Assembly (NCBI GenBank): GCA_029006135.1
Contig: JAQXGE010000045.1
Coordinates: 1-64,000 of the forward strand
DNA from: Oscillospiraceae bacterium
GTDB taxonomy: Bacteria > Bacillota > Clostridia > Oscillospirales > Ruminococcaceae
DNA length: 64,000 bases
Direction of reading: 5' to 3'
Shown here: one piece after another, positions 15,951 through 25,879 of the stretch
Position numbering within the stretch: the first letter of the stretch is position 1
How the letters are laid out: each line of letters begins with the position of its first letter
Made by a program: the position numbers and the translations under genes
The notes under the pieces: generated by a model
Told to the model about the DNA's origin: nothing
Seen by the model: only the letters and a program-made list of their open reading frames with translations
Databases searched by the model: none

Positions 15951-15973
15951 AATAAGCATAAACTATGCTTATT
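15951..15973. repeat. Perfect 10-bp inverted repeat, possible operator
   Basis: AATAAGCATA-AAC-TATGCTTATT lies in the gene-free 15841-16045 stretch, directly beside a smaller GCGGG/CCCGC dyad (15935-15949). It is upstream of the small minus-strand genes and downstream of the minus-strand pseudouridine synthase. Flanks are not T-rich enough for a clear terminator. Confidence 0.45.
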
Positions 15974-16045
15974 TTAATAAAAATAGGATGAAGTTTCTTG
16001 AGCTGCCCGCAAAATCGTGTTATAATTGCCTAAACAAAATATGGC

Positions 16046-17029
16046 TCAGGCGCGCTCTGCCTGTACAGGTTTTGATTGAGACAGTGCATCAAATTGTCTG
16101 ACAATCTCAGGATCAGCGAGCTTAATAACTTTGCCGGAGAGATAGTGCAGCGTGTTTTCTTCCGGAATTTTGCCAAAGGTCAGCCGCTGGGCACACAATG
16201 CCTGCGTTTTGAACCCCGTACGCTCATTCATTTTGGAATTTCCATATTTCAAATCACCCAACACCGGATGGCCGAGATAGGCAAGATGCGCACGGATTTG
16301 GTGCGTGCGCCCCGTGACAAGACCGATGCGGCAAAGTGCAAAAGGCCCGTTCTGGCGGATGACCGTCACATCGGTAATGATTTTTTTGTACCCTTCGCTC
16401 TCGTGTGCGTGGATACGAACTTTGTTGCCGGATTCCTTATGCTGGAGCCAGGCAATATGGCGCCCGGCCGGAGGGGCTCCCACTGTGATGGTCAGATATT
16501 CCTTTTTCATCCAGTCATTGCGGATGATTTCGTTCATATCCCGCAGCGCAGTATAGCGCTTGGCTGCAATCACAAGCCCTTCGGTGCCGCGGTCCAGACG
16601 ATTGCACAGCGCCGGTGCAAAGCGGTTTTCCGCTTTTGGGTCGTATTTACCCTGACTTTCGAGCTGGGCGCAGAATGCATCCACCAGATTGGGGTCTCCC
16701 GTTCTGTCACTGTGGCAAAGCAGATGTGCTGGCTTATACAGTACAGCAATGTTATCATCCTCATAGATGACCTGGACCGGCGGCTGACGGGGCTTTTTGG
16801 GGCGCTGCGGCGCGGGAGCGATAGGGAAGAATTCATCGTTAATATATAGCTCGATGACGTCCCCCATGCAAAGGCGCGTGTCCGGCTCGCCGCGCTTGCC
16901 ATTTACCTTGATGCGTTTATTGCGAAAGCTTTTATACAGAAGGCTTCGCGGCAGGTCCTTTGTTACGGACTCCACAAAACGCGAAAGCCGAACGCCATCT
17001 TCATTTGTGCCGGCAACAAACTTTTTCAT
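16046..17029 (-). CDS. Pseudouridine synthase, RluC/RluD family, with S4 domain
   Basis: Converts specific uridines in large-subunit rRNA to pseudouridine; 327 residues. The N-terminal S4 RNA-binding domain (about 12-65) includes SFRNKRIKVNGKRGE. The catalytic motif is CNRLDRGTEGLVIAAK with nucleophile D146. The C-terminal GRTHQIRAHLAYLGHPVLGD block closes the active site. A Pro/Lys-rich linker (71-83) separates the domains. A second family member lies at 40509, so target sites probably differ. The gene is read from a promoter overlapping that of radC. Confidence 0.9.
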   Translation of the reverse strand: MKKFVAGTNEDGVRLSRFVESVTKDLPRSLLYKSFRNKRIKVNGKRGEPDTRLCMGDVIELYINDEFFPIAPAPQRPKKPRQPPVQVIYEDDNIAVLYKPAHLLCHSDRTGDPNLVDAFCAQLESQGKYDPKAENRFAPALCNRLDRGTEGLVIAAKRYTALRDMNEIIRNDWMKKEYLTITVGAPPAGRHIAWLQHKESGNKVRIHAHESEGYKKIITDVTVIRQNGPFALCRIGLVTGRTHQIRAHLAYLGHPVLGDLKYGNSKMNERTGFKTQALCAQRLTFGKIPEENTLHYLSGKVIKLADPEIVRQFDALSQSKPVQAERA

Positions 17030-17046
17030 AAGTCTCTCATCCCTCT

Positions 17047-17075
17047 TTGCAAATGTATTACCAACAGTATATAAT
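17047..17075 (+). promoter_or_regulatory. radC promoter
   Basis: TTGCAA (17047-17052), 17-base spacer, TATAAT (17070-17075). The expected start near 17082 makes an ATG at 17087 nearly leaderless and supports GTG 17108 as the start codon. Confidence 0.7.
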
Positions 17076-17094
17076 AGATTTATTCAATGGTAAA
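17066..17094 (-). promoter_or_regulatory. Promoter of the minus-strand pseudouridine synthase
   Basis: On the minus strand, TTTACC (17094-17089), a 17-base spacer and TATACT (17071-17066). Its -10 overlaps the radC -10 by two bases, so the two divergent promoters cannot be occupied together. Confidence 0.6.
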
Positions 17095-17107
17095 GGATGT
17101 GTTTTCT

Positions 17108-17905
17108 GTGGGCGAAAAGAAAAAAGATGAAGGAATTCATGCCGCCCATCGTTCCAGAATGCAGCAGCGTGTGGAGAGGGAAGGCCTGACCAGTCTTGCT
17201 GCCCACGAGGTACTTGAATATCTGCTTTTCTTTTCCATTCCCCGCAAGGACACAAACGCATTGGCGCATCGTCTGATTCAGCATTTCGGCGGATTCTGTG
17301 AAGTGCTGGATGCAACGGAGGAACAGCTGATGGAAGTGGACGGAATCGGCCCTGCCAGTGCAAGACTGATTCATTCTTTTCGTGAAGTGGAACGCTGCTA
17401 TGAGATTCAAAGACTGAAAGAGCAGCATATCTGCCTTAACACATCCAAAATATGCAGCGAATATGTTCGTCCGCTTTTCTCCGATACGCACAAGGAACAG
17501 TTTTTCATGATTGCCATGAACGATTCCCTTGAACCGCTCAAAAATATCTGCATTGGTGTTGGCTCTCCCAATGCCGTAAAATTGGATGCTTCCTATGTGA
17601 TTCGCAGTGCCGTTGGTTCTCACTGCACTTGTGTGCTGTTGGCGCATAACCATCCTGCCGGACTGCCTGTGGCATCCTCGGAAGATGTAAAGTCCACCCA
17701 AGCTATTATACGATTGCTCAAGTCAGTGAGCGTGAACGTGGTGGATCACATTATCATAGCACAGGGAAAACAGTATTTTAGTTTTGCGGATCACGGCTTT
17801 ATTGAACGCTTTGCGAGCTTGGAAAGAGAACCCGCATTCTCGGTGTTTTCACACGCAAAGGAATTGGAGCAAAGCGAGGATGAAGTCCTGAAAGAACCGG
17901 ACTAA
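17108..17905 (+). CDS. radC: RadC family protein (JAB/MPN domain)
   Basis: A 265-residue protein with an N-terminal helix-hairpin-helix region (about 28-95, including EVDGIGPASARL) and a C-terminal metalloprotease-like MPN fold. The JAMM zinc motif is complete: H180-N-H182-P with D193 in SSEDV. RadC was once linked to repair; the biochemical role remains unclear. Start GTG 17108 is favoured by the AAAGGA site 11 bases upstream and by the promoter position; ATG 17087 is the alternative (272 residues). Confidence 0.88.
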   Translation: MGEKKKDEGIHAAHRSRMQQRVEREGLTSLAAHEVLEYLLFFSIPRKDTNALAHRLIQHFGGFCEVLDATEEQLMEVDGIGPASARLIHSFREVERCYEIQRLKEQHICLNTSKICSEYVRPLFSDTHKEQFFMIAMNDSLEPLKNICIGVGSPNAVKLDASYVIRSAVGSHCTCVLLAHNHPAGLPVASSEDVKSTQAIIRLLKSVSVNVVDHIIIAQGKQYFSFADHGFIERFASLEREPAFSVFSHAKELEQSEDEVLKEPD

Positions 17906-17932
17906 AACCATTTCTGAACCCCTTTACATAAA

Positions 17933-17956
17933 AGTGCCGCCCTTTTGGGCGGCACT
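17933..17956. terminator. Bidirectional terminator between radC and hpf
   Basis: A perfect 10-bp stem AGTGCCGCCC (17933-17942)/GGGCGGCACT (17947-17956) with a TTTT loop lies between the convergent radC and hpf stops. The flanking T tract is weak on the plus strand and better (TTTATG) on the minus strand. Confidence 0.7.
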
Positions 17957-17975
17957 GCTGTGTAACACAAAAAGA

Positions 17976-18488
17976 TTAGTCTTCAGGAATCAATACACCG
18001 TAGCCTCCATCGGCACGGCGATAGACAACCTGGATCTGGTTGCTTTCGATACTGCGGTAGAGGAAGAAGCTGTGCCCAAGCAGATCCATCTGCAAAATAG
18101 CCTCCTCGGTGCTGCACGGTTTGACGGAAAAGTGCTTTTCCCGCACCACATTCAGCGGCTCTTCCTCTTCGGCGGCGGGAAGTTCGGCGGCCGCGGCGGT
18201 CAGCTTGCTGCCCAGACGCTTGCGGTATTTAATCACACGGCGCGTCAGCAAATCCACGGCATCAGCCAGCGCATCCTCCATTCGCTCATCGGTTTTCTCT
18301 GCGCGCATTGTCAAATCCCGGCTGCGCAGCATAATCTCAACGGTCTGGCCACTTTTTTCCACTGTGACGGTGACCTGAGCGGCAGCTTCCTCCGGAAAGA
18401 ACTTGTCCAGCTTGGCAAGCCTTTTTTCCGCATTCTCAATAAAGCTCGGTTTAAGAGTAACACGGCGACCGGTACATGTAACTTTCAT
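17976..18488 (-). CDS. hpf: Ribosome hibernation-promoting factor, long form
   Basis: A 170-residue cytoplasmic protein that binds 30S subunits and drives 100S ribosome dimers in slow growth. The N-terminal HPF/RaiA domain (1-100) carries the basic face LTRRVIKYRKRL. An Ala/Glu linker (about 98-112) joins a C-terminal dimerisation domain (113-170) with the conserved EAILQMDLLGHSFFLYR block. Its length is typical of Firmicutes long HPF, in which one protein dimerises ribosomes without RMF. Ribosome site AGGGAGG is clear. It is divergent from recQ and has its own promoter. Confidence 0.93.
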   Translation of the reverse strand: MKVTCTGRRVTLKPSFIENAEKRLAKLDKFFPEEAAAQVTVTVEKSGQTVEIMLRSRDLTMRAEKTDERMEDALADAVDLLTRRVIKYRKRLGSKLTAAAAELPAAEEEEPLNVVREKHFSVKPCSTEEAILQMDLLGHSFFLYRSIESNQIQVVYRRADGGYGVLIPED

Positions 18489-18568
18489 AGGACGACCTCC
18501 CTTGGTTTTGGATGATTGCCATCCGTATTGGAATCACAGCCGAACCTTTGGCCGGATTCCTTACTTCT

Positions 18569-18596
18569 ATTATATCAAATCTGTGCAAAAAGTCAA
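18569..18596 (-). promoter_or_regulatory. hpf promoter
   Basis: On the minus strand, TTGACT (18596-18591), a 16-base spacer and TGATATAAT ending at 18569. No sigma-H or sigma-B style hexamers are evident, so vegetative transcription is expected. Confidence 0.75.
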
Positions 18597-18670
18597 AATA
18601 TTTTTGCGAAAAAGTTGAATTTTCTGTAGAATTCCACAAGCGGTAAGCGGGCGCAAAAGAGGAACACTAA

Positions 18671-20539
18671 ATGGATAAATTTTCGGTTTTACAGCAATAC
18701 TTTGGACATCGAACGTTCCGCCCGGGTCAGGAACAGATGATTGATGCGGTGCTTTCCGGACGGGATGTTTTGGGCGTCATGCCGACCGGAGCGGGAAAAT
18801 CCGTCTGCTACCAAGTCCCTGCACTGCTGATGCCCGGCCTTACTATTGTGGTTTCGCCGCTGATTTCTCTGATGAAAGACCAGGTGGCGGCGCTGAAGGA
18901 AGAAGGCGTATCGGCAGAGTGCCTGAACTCAGCAATGGCGGAAGGCGAGTATATGGCAGTGCTGCGCAGCGCTCTCAATGGTGGGTTCAAAATCCTCTAT
19001 GTCGCACCCGAACGGCTGCTGACGGACAGCTTTCTCTATCTTGCTGCAAATGTGCCAATCTCCCTTGTGGCGGTGGACGAAGCACACTGCGTATCACAGT
19101 GGGGACAGGACTTTCGCCCGAGCTATCTCAAAATCAGCGAGTTCATTTCTAGGTTGCACAGCCGGCCCGTTATAGCGGCTTTCACTGCCACTGCTACGGA
19201 GGAGGTCAGGCAGGATATTACGCGGCTGCTTCAGCTGAATAAACCGCTGTGCCTGACAACCGGTTTTGACCGCCCTAACCTTTATTTTGGCGTGGCGCGT
19301 CCGAGGGACAAAGAACGGTATATTGAGGAATATATTCTTGACCATCCCGGAAAAAGCGGGATTGTATACTGCGCCACCCGCAAATCCGTTGAGATGCTTT
19401 GCCGTGACCTGCGCAAAGCGGGTATCTCCGCGACCCGCTATCATGCGGGACTCGAGCCTGAAGAACGCAGCAAAAATCAGGAGGATTTTGTCTATGACCG
19501 CTGCCGTGTGATGGTTGCAACCAACGCATTCGGCATGGGCATTGACAAGTCCAATGTAAGCTATGTTCTGCATTACAATATGCCCAAAAATCTTGAAAGC
19601 TATTACCAGGAAGCCGGCCGTGCGGGGCGCGATGGGGAGAAGGCAGAATGTATTCTGCTGTTTTCTCTTGGGGATATTCAGACGGCAAAGTATTTTCTCC
19701 AGCATTCCGGGGAAAATGAGGAACTGACCCCGGAAGAATCCGAAACCGTCATGAAGCGGGACAGTGAGCGACTGGATGAGATGATTGGCTACTGCAAGAC
19801 CACCCGCTGCCTGCGCAGCTACCTTCTTGACTATTTTGGGGAACAGCATACTGGCGGGTGCGGAAACTGCTCAAACTGCTGCGGCGATTTTGTTCAAACC
19901 GATATTACCATACAGGCGCAAAAAATTCTCTCCGGCGTGGCGCGGATTCAGAAGCGTTGGCCCGGAGGGTTGGGCGTTGTGGCAGTGGTTCAGATGCTTA
20001 GAGGTTCAAAGGACCAGAAAACGCTGGAACGTGGGCTGGATGAACTTCCAACGTACGGCATTATGAAAGACACAACACCTGCCCGGATGCGCCTTTATCT
20101 GGATGCACTGGAAGAACAGGGGTATCTGATTGTCTCAAAAGGAGAATATCCCGTCCTGACGCTTGCACAGAAATCTGCGGGTGTTCTGTTCCACGGCGAG
20201 AAGGTCATGATGCAGGAACATCGTTCTTCGGCCAAAGAAGCGCAGGCAGGACGCCGTACATCCAGTAAAAAGACGGCGGCTCAGGCGGAAACCGGCGAAA
20301 AGGACGAGACGCTGCTGGCAGAACTCAAGGCACTGCGAACTGATTTGGCACAGAAAAATCATGTGCCAGCCTATATTGTCTTTAATAATGTAAGTCTTGA
20401 TGAAATGGCAGAGAAAAAGCCGCGTACGATGGGCGATTTTATGAGAATTTCCGGCGTCGGCGATGCCAAAGCGCGTAAATATGGCTCGGAATTTCTCAAG
20501 GTGATTGCCGCGTGGGTGAACGAACATTCAGAAAACTGA
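18671..20539 (+). CDS. recQ: ATP-dependent DNA helicase RecQ
   Basis: A 3'-5' DNA helicase of 622 residues for recombination and fork repair. Walker A MPTGAGKS (37-44), DEAH box (136-139) and the aromatic-rich loop after it (SQWGQDFRPSY) are intact. The RecQ-C zinc-binding cysteines occur in TRCLR and GGCGNCSNCCGDF (about 377-409). A winged helix follows, and a C-terminal HRDC domain (about 545-620) ends the protein, giving full-length domain order. Start ATG 18671 follows GAGGA. It runs in the same direction as uvrB-uvrA but a promoter lies between. Confidence 0.95.
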   Translation: MDKFSVLQQYFGHRTFRPGQEQMIDAVLSGRDVLGVMPTGAGKSVCYQVPALLMPGLTIVVSPLISLMKDQVAALKEEGVSAECLNSAMAEGEYMAVLRSALNGGFKILYVAPERLLTDSFLYLAANVPISLVAVDEAHCVSQWGQDFRPSYLKISEFISRLHSRPVIAAFTATATEEVRQDITRLLQLNKPLCLTTGFDRPNLYFGVARPRDKERYIEEYILDHPGKSGIVYCATRKSVEMLCRDLRKAGISATRYHAGLEPEERSKNQEDFVYDRCRVMVATNAFGMGIDKSNVSYVLHYNMPKNLESYYQEAGRAGRDGEKAECILLFSLGDIQTAKYFLQHSGENEELTPEESETVMKRDSERLDEMIGYCKTTRCLRSYLLDYFGEQHTGGCGNCSNCCGDFVQTDITIQAQKILSGVARIQKRWPGGLGVVAVVQMLRGSKDQKTLERGLDELPTYGIMKDTTPARMRLYLDALEEQGYLIVSKGEYPVLTLAQKSAGVLFHGEKVMMQEHRSSAKEAQAGRRTSSKKTAAQAETGEKDETLLAELKALRTDLAQKNHVPAYIVFNNVSLDEMAEKKPRTMGDFMRISGVGDAKARKYGSEFLKVIAAWVNEHSEN

Positions 20540-20576
20540 AATAAACCGGGCCCAGCAAAAAATATAACGGCAGGAC

Positions 20577-20605
20577 TTTACTTTGTTTTGTGTTCGTAGT
20601 ATACT
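20577..20605 (+). promoter_or_regulatory. uvrB-uvrA promoter
   Basis: TTTACT (20577-20582), 17-base spacer, TATACT (20600-20605). An ACAAC/GTTGT dyad (20610-20624) sits at the expected transcription start and might bind a regulator. Only a half-site resembling a Gram-positive LexA box (GTTC) was found. Confidence 0.55.
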
Positions 20606-20678
20606 GAAAACAACATAAAGTTGTCAATACGATTTTTCGTTGTGAGAAGGATTGCCGTGAACTGTGGGGGAAAATACT

Positions 20679-22739
20679 ATGCCAGAAAAGGAAAATCATC
20701 AGGAAGAAGTGTTTCATCTCAAAGCACCGTTTCAGCCCACCGGAGACCAGCCGCAGGCGATTGATGCGTTGGTAAAAGGATTGCAGGCCGGGGATAAGGC
20801 ACAGACGCTTCTCGGCGTTACCGGCTCCGGCAAAACTTTCACCATGGCAAACATCATTGCCAGATGCAACCGTCCGACCCTTATTTTGGAACCAAACAAA
20901 ACACTGGCCAGCCAAATCTGTACTGAGATGCGCGGCTTTTTCCCTGACGATGCGGTGGAGTATTTCGTCAGCTACTACGACTATTATCAGCCGGAGGCCT
21001 ATATTCCTTCGACAGATACCTATATTGAAAAAGACAGCGCAATCAATGATGAGATTGACCGTCTCCGCCATTCCGCTACGGCGGCACTTTCTGAACGCCG
21101 CAACGTGATTATTGTGGCGAGTGTCTCCTGCATTTACTCTTTGGGCGATCCCATTGATTACCGCAGTATGGTCATCAGTTTGCGCCCGGGAATGCAGATG
21201 GATCGTGATGAACTCTGCGCGCGTCTGGTCAAGCTGCAATATGAACGAAATGATGTGAATTTCATCCGCAACAAGTTCCGCGTCCGCGGGGATATTGTGG
21301 ACATTCACTTGGCCTATAATGATGAACTCGCAATTCGTGTGGAGTTCTTTGGCGATGAGATAGACCGAATCTGTGAATTTGACCCGCTCACAGGGGAACG
21401 CAAAAACATTGTCCGTCATGTCGCAATCTTCCCGGCCAGTCACTATATTGTCGGACCGGAAAAGATGAAAGCCGGCCTTGCCAAAATTGAGCAGGAGATG
21501 GAAGAACAGGTCAAACGCTTTACGGAAGAGGGAAAACTCTTAGAGGCACAGCGTATTCAGCAGCGTACAAAATATGATATGGAGATGCTTCAGGAAGTGG
21601 GCACCTGCAAAGGCATTGAGAATTATTCAGCGGTGCTGTCCGGCCGTGAACCCGGGTCAACACCGACAACATTGCTTGACTATTTCCCGGATGATTTTAT
21701 CCTGATGGTGGATGAGAGTCATGTTATGCTGCCCCAGATACGGGGAATGTTCGGCGGCGATTACAGCCGCAAAAAGACGCTTGTCGAATACGGCTTCCGC
21801 TTGCCGTCGGCTTTTGACAACCGGCCGCTGAAATATGAGGAGTTTGAATCCAAGGTGGGGCAAACGATTTATGTCAGCGCGACACCCGGCCCTTATGAGA
21901 GAGAACACTCCTGCCGCGTTGCGGAGCAGGTTATCCGTCCGACCGGACTGCTTGACCCCGTGATTCAGGTGCGCCCGGTTGAAGGTCAGATTGAAGATCT
22001 GCTCGGCGAGATTCGACAGAGGATTGACCGCGGTGAACGTGCGCTTGTCACAACGCTTACCGTTAAGATGGCAGAAGATTTGACGGATTATCTGGAGGAA
22101 CACGGCGTAAAAACCAAATATATGCACCATGAGGTGGACACCTTTGAGCGCATGGAAATCATAAAGGATCTGCGAACAGGCGCGATTGATGTGATTGTAG
22201 GCATTAACCTTCTTCGTGAAGGATTGGACTTGCCGGAGGTTTCCCTCATTGCTATACTGGATGCCGATAAAGAGGGCTTCCTGCGCAGTGAGACAAGCCT
22301 GATTCAGACCATCGGCCGGGCGGCGCGCAATGCCAATGGCGTGGTCCTGATGTACGCCGATGAGGTCACACCAAGCATGGAACGCGCTATTATGGAGACG
22401 GAACGCCGCCGCGGCATACAGGATGCTTACAATAAAGAGCATGGGATTACGCCGCGCACCATCGTCAAAGCAATCGGTGATGGGCTGGAAATCAGCATGA
22501 GCGAGGAAAACAAAAAACTCCGTCAACACCGCATGAGCAAGGCGGAGCGTGAGCAAACCATTGCGAGATTAACCCGCGAAATGAAGGAGGCGGCACGCCT
22601 TCTCGAGTTTGAACACGCAGCTTTCCTGCGGGATGAAATTGAAAAACTCCAAAGAGGAGAGGACCCCACCACGCAGGACAGCAGTCAGCGGCGTACCGCT
22701 GCAAAACAGCGTAAGGGCAGGAGGAAGTACAAGAATTGA
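20679..22739 (+). CDS. uvrB: Excinuclease ABC subunit UvrB
   Basis: Damage-verifying helicase-like subunit of nucleotide excision repair, 686 residues. Walker A GVTGSGKT (46-53), the beta-hairpin that inserts at lesions ([12 protein letters not shown], 99-110), the DESH Walker B box and the C-terminal UVR motif that contacts UvrC (about 635-668) are all present. Start ATG 20679 is 8 bases after GGGGG; an in-frame GTG at 20664 would add five residues. Its stop overlaps the uvrA start by 3 bases, so translation is probably coupled. Confidence 0.95.
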   Translation: MPEKENHQEEVFHLKAPFQPTGDQPQAIDALVKGLQAGDKAQTLLGVTGSGKTFTMANIIARCNRPTLILEPNKTLASQICTEMRGFFPDDAVEYFVSYYDYYQPEAYIPSTDTYIEKDSAINDEIDRLRHSATAALSERRNVIIVASVSCIYSLGDPIDYRSMVISLRPGMQMDRDELCARLVKLQYERNDVNFIRNKFRVRGDIVDIHLAYNDELAIRVEFFGDEIDRICEFDPLTGERKNIVRHVAIFPASHYIVGPEKMKAGLAKIEQEMEEQVKRFTEEGKLLEAQRIQQRTKYDMEMLQEVGTCKGIENYSAVLSGREPGSTPTTLLDYFPDDFILMVDESHVMLPQIRGMFGGDYSRKKTLVEYGFRLPSAFDNRPLKYEEFESKVGQTIYVSATPGPYEREHSCRVAEQVIRPTGLLDPVIQVRPVEGQIEDLLGEIRQRIDRGERALVTTLTVKMAEDLTDYLEEHGVKTKYMHHEVDTFERMEIIKDLRTGAIDVIVGINLLREGLDLPEVSLIAILDADKEGFLRSETSLIQTIGRAARNANGVVLMYADEVTPSMERAIMETERRRGIQDAYNKEHGITPRTIVKAIGDGLEISMSEENKKLRQHRMSKAEREQTIARLTREMKEAARLLEFEHAAFLRDEIEKLQRGEDPTTQDSSQRRTAAKQRKGRRKYKN

Positions 22740-25684
22740 GCAAGATTCAAATTGATCCCAATAACCGCATAACCATCAAAGGCGCGCGGGAGCATAATCT
22801 AAAAAATGTAAGTCTGACGCTGCCCCGGAATAAACTGATTGTTATGACAGGACTTTCCGGGTCCGGCAAGTCGAGCCTGGCATTTGATACGATCTTTGCC
22901 GATGGTCAGCGCCGGTATATGGAGAGCCTTTCAAGCTACGCCCGAATGTTTTTGGGACAGATGGAAAAGCCCGATGTGGATGAGATTACCGGGCTTTCCC
23001 CGGCGGTGTCGATTGACCAGAAAACCACAAGCCACAATCCCCGGTCTACGGTAGGCACTGTGACGGAGATTTATGACTATCTGCGTCTGATGTATGCGCG
23101 CATCGGCGTACCGCATTGTCCCGTCTGTGGGCGGGAAATCAGCCAGCAGACGGTGGATGAAATGGTGGATGAGGTTCTGAAGCTCCCTGAACGCACTCGC
23201 TTTCAGGTCCTTGCACCGGTCGTCCGCGGGCGCAAGGGCACACAGGCCAAGGAACTGGATGCCGCGCGCCGCGGCGGTTATGCCCGTGTGCGGATTGACG
23301 GCAATATGTATGACCTGGATGAGGAAATCAAGCTTGAGAAGAACATTAAGCACACGGTGGAAATTGTGGTGGACCGCCTTTCCATCAACGATTCCGTCCG
23401 CAGCCGTCTGGCGGACTCCATCGAAACCGCAGTTGCACTGACGGGCGGGCTTGTCGTGATTGACGTCATTGGCGGCGAATCTATGGAATTCAGTCAGAAT
23501 TACGCCTGCCCGGAACACGGAGTTTCCATTGAGGAACTGTCCCCCCGGATGTTCAGCTTCAACAATCCCTTCGGTGCCTGTGAGACCTGCACGGGACTTG
23601 GTACGTTTATGAAGGTGGACCCTGCCCGCGTTATTCCGGATAAGAGCAAAAGTATCCGAGAGAGCGCTATCAAGGCCAGCGGGTGGTATTATGCGGAAGG
23701 CTCCATCTCGGAAATGTACTATAAAGCGCTTGGCAAGCGTTACGGCTTTACACTCGATACGCCAATCTGTGAGATGAGCGAGGAAGCGGTTCACGCAATC
23801 CTGTACGGCACCGGTGACGAAAAAATTGAGATGCAGCGGGAGAATATGTTTGGCTCCGGCACCTATCTCAATACTTTTGAGGGAGTCATCCCCAATTTGG
23901 AGCGCAGATTCCGGGAAACAAACAGTGAGTGGGTCAAGGAAGAAATTGCCCTTGTCATGTCCAGTGAGGAGTGCCCCACCTGTCATGGCCGCCGCCTCAA
24001 GCCTACGAGCCTTGCCGTCACAGTGGGCGGCATCAATATCGCCGAGTTCTGCGATATGAGCGTCAATGAGGAGCTGGAATTTGTCCGCACTGCACACGTT
24101 TCCGAGAGGGATGAGATGATTGCCGCCTCCATCTTTAAGGAGGTTCGGGAACGGCTGAGCTTCCTGCAAAGCGTGGGACTTGGCTATCTGACACTCTCCC
24201 GCGGCGCATCGTCGCTTTCGGGCGGAGAAAGCCAGCGCATCCGCCTTGCAACCCAGATTGGCAGCGCTCTTACGGGCGTGCTGTATGTTTTGGATGAGCC
24301 GAGCATCGGACTGCACCAGAGAGATAACGATAAACTGATTGCAACCATGAAGCGTCTGCGCGATCTGGGCAATACCTTGATTGTGGTGGAACACGATGAG
24401 GACACCATGCGTCAGGCGGACTACCTTGTGGATGTGGGTCCGGGTGCGGGTGTTCACGGCGGCGAGATTGTGGCGGCGGGCAGTGTGGAAGATATCTGTG
24501 CCGAGCCGCGCAGCATCACGGGAGATTATCTTTCTGGCCGCAAATTTGTGGAAGTGCCTACCAGCCATCGGGCGGGCAACGGCAAAAAATTAACGGTTGT
24601 CAAAGCACATGAGAATAACCTGCAGAACATTACCGTGGATTTCCCGCTGGGCAAGATGATCTGTGTGACCGGCGTTTCTGGATCCGGAAAATCAACGCTG
24701 GTCAACGAGATTCTTTACAAATCGTTGGCTGCGGCTCTCAACGGTGCACGGAGCCGTCCCGGCCAGTGCGAGGAAATCCGCGGCATGGAATGGGTCGATA
24801 AAGTTATCGGCATTGATCAGTCACCGATCGGACGCACGCCGCGTTCCAATCCGGCCACCTACACGGGGGTGTTCGGGGATATCCGTACGCTGTTTGCCAA
24901 CACGCAGGATGCCAAGCAGCGCGGTTACGGCCCCGGACGATTCAGCTTTAACGTCAAGGGCGGCCGCTGTGAAGCCTGTGAGGGCGGCGGTATTGTGCAG
25001 ATTGAGATGCACTTCCTGCCGGATATCTATGTTCCCTGTGATGTCTGCAAGGGAAAACGTTACAACCGCGAAACGCTCGAGGTGAAATACAAGGATAAAA
25101 CCATCTCGGACGTGTTGGATATGACGGTAGAGGAAGCGGCAAATTTCTTTGCCAACCAACCGCGCATTGCCCGCAAGCTGCAGACGCTCAACGAAGTAGG
25201 CCTTGGGTATATTCAGCTTGGCCAGTCCGCCACAACGCTTTCGGGCGGCGAGGCCCAGCGCGTTAAACTCGCCAATGAGCTGGCGCGTCGCGATACCGGA
25301 AAAACCGTGTATATTCTGGATGAGCCGACCACTGGTCTGCATATTGCGGATGTTCACCGCCTTGTCAAGGTGCTGGATAAGCTTGTCGATGCCGGGAATA
25401 CCGTCATTGTGATTGAGCACAATCTGGATGTGATTAAACGCGCAGATTATATTATTGATCTTGGCCCGGAAGGCGGGAGCGGAGGCGGAACAGTTGTGGC
25501 AACCGGAACGCCGGAGCAGGTTGCAGAAAACCCCAACTCCTTTACAGGGCAATACCTGAAGCCTATCCTGGAGCGGGACTGGAAGCTCCAAGGCTCTAGC
25601 CCTGCACCGGTTCCGGAAGGCCCAAAACAAACAAAGGACAAAAAAGAGCCCAAAAGTAAATCAACGGGCAAGAAAGTGAAATGA
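22736..25684 (+). CDS. uvrA: Excinuclease ABC subunit UvrA
   Basis: Damage-sensing ATPase of nucleotide excision repair, 982 residues, working as a UvrA2-UvrB complex. Two ABC modules are seen with Walker A at 39-46 (GLSGSGKS) and 646-653 (GVSGSGKS), each with an SGGE signature and DEP box. Zinc modules include CPVCG (from C128), a CPTCHGRR block and the C-terminal [16 protein letters not shown] insertion. A Lys-rich tail (about 960-982) is low in complexity. Start TTG 22736 lies within the uvrB stop region behind AGGAGGAAG. A terminator follows. Confidence 0.96.
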   Translation: MSKIQIDPNNRITIKGAREHNLKNVSLTLPRNKLIVMTGLSGSGKSSLAFDTIFADGQRRYMESLSSYARMFLGQMEKPDVDEITGLSPAVSIDQKTTSHNPRSTVGTVTEIYDYLRLMYARIGVPHCPVCGREISQQTVDEMVDEVLKLPERTRFQVLAPVVRGRKGTQAKELDAARRGGYARVRIDGNMYDLDEEIKLEKNIKHTVEIVVDRLSINDSVRSRLADSIETAVALTGGLVVIDVIGGESMEFSQNYACPEHGVSIEELSPRMFSFNNPFGACETCTGLGTFMKVDPARVIPDKSKSIRESAIKASGWYYAEGSISEMYYKALGKRYGFTLDTPICEMSEEAVHAILYGTGDEKIEMQRENMFGSGTYLNTFEGVIPNLERRFRETNSEWVKEEIALVMSSEECPTCHGRRLKPTSLAVTVGGINIAEFCDMSVNEELEFVRTAHVSERDEMIAASIFKEVRERLSFLQSVGLGYLTLSRGASSLSGGESQRIRLATQIGSALTGVLYVLDEPSIGLHQRDNDKLIATMKRLRDLGNTLIVVEHDEDTMRQADYLVDVGPGAGVHGGEIVAAGSVEDICAEPRSITGDYLSGRKFVEVPTSHRAGNGKKLTVVKAHENNLQNITVDFPLGKMICVTGVSGSGKSTLVNEILYKSLAAALNGARSRPGQCEEIRGMEWVDKVIGIDQSPIGRTPRSNPATYTGVFGDIRTLFANTQDAKQRGYGPGRFSFNVKGGRCEACEGGGIVQIEMHFLPDIYVPCDVCKGKRYNRETLEVKYKDKTISDVLDMTVEEAANFFANQPRIARKLQTLNEVGLGYIQLGQSATTLSGGEAQRVKLANELARRDTGKTVYILDEPTTGLHIADVHRLVKVLDKLVDAGNTVIVIEHNLDVIKRADYIIDLGPEGGSGGGTVVATGTPEQVAENPNSFTGQYLKPILERDWKLQGSSPAPVPEGPKQTKDKKEPKSKSTGKKVK

Positions 25685-25690
25685 ACTCCC

Positions 25691-25739
25691 AAAGCGCCTA
25701 TCCGCTGCAGAGAATTCTGCGGCGGAAAAGCGCTTTTTT
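25691..25739 (+). terminator. Terminator after uvrA
   Basis: AAAGCGC (25691-25697) pairs with the GCGCTTT at the end, with a long inner stem TCCGC-TGCAGA/TCTGC-GGCGGA, then TTTTTT. Confidence 0.85.
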
Positions 25740-25780
25740 CTGTGCCAAAGGTGCGATATTTGAAGATTTTACAGAAAATC

Positions 25781-25809
25781 TTGTGCTTTTAAGAAAGATG
25801 CGGTATACT
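25781..25809 (+). promoter_or_regulatory. miaB promoter
   Basis: TTGTGC (25781-25786), 17-base spacer, TATACT (25804-25809). The leader carries a 6-bp hairpin CTCCGA/TCGGAG (25836-25854) before the ribosome site. Confidence 0.7.
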
Positions 25810-25879
25810 AATACGGTATATTTGGATGTGTACTCCTCCGATTGTTAGTCGGAGCAAACTATACACAGGGAGCAAGACA

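Noticed and set aside
15998-16026. Plus-strand TTGAGC-17-TATAAT that would read antisense into the pseudouridine synthase gene
   Set aside because: The -35 is weak, nothing on the plus strand starts behind it before radC, and AT-rich spacers give such matches by chance.
25826-25879. ATG at 25826 as the miaB start
   Set aside because: No ribosome site, and the added 18 residues would translate the leader hairpin; TTG 25880 has GGGAG at the right distance.
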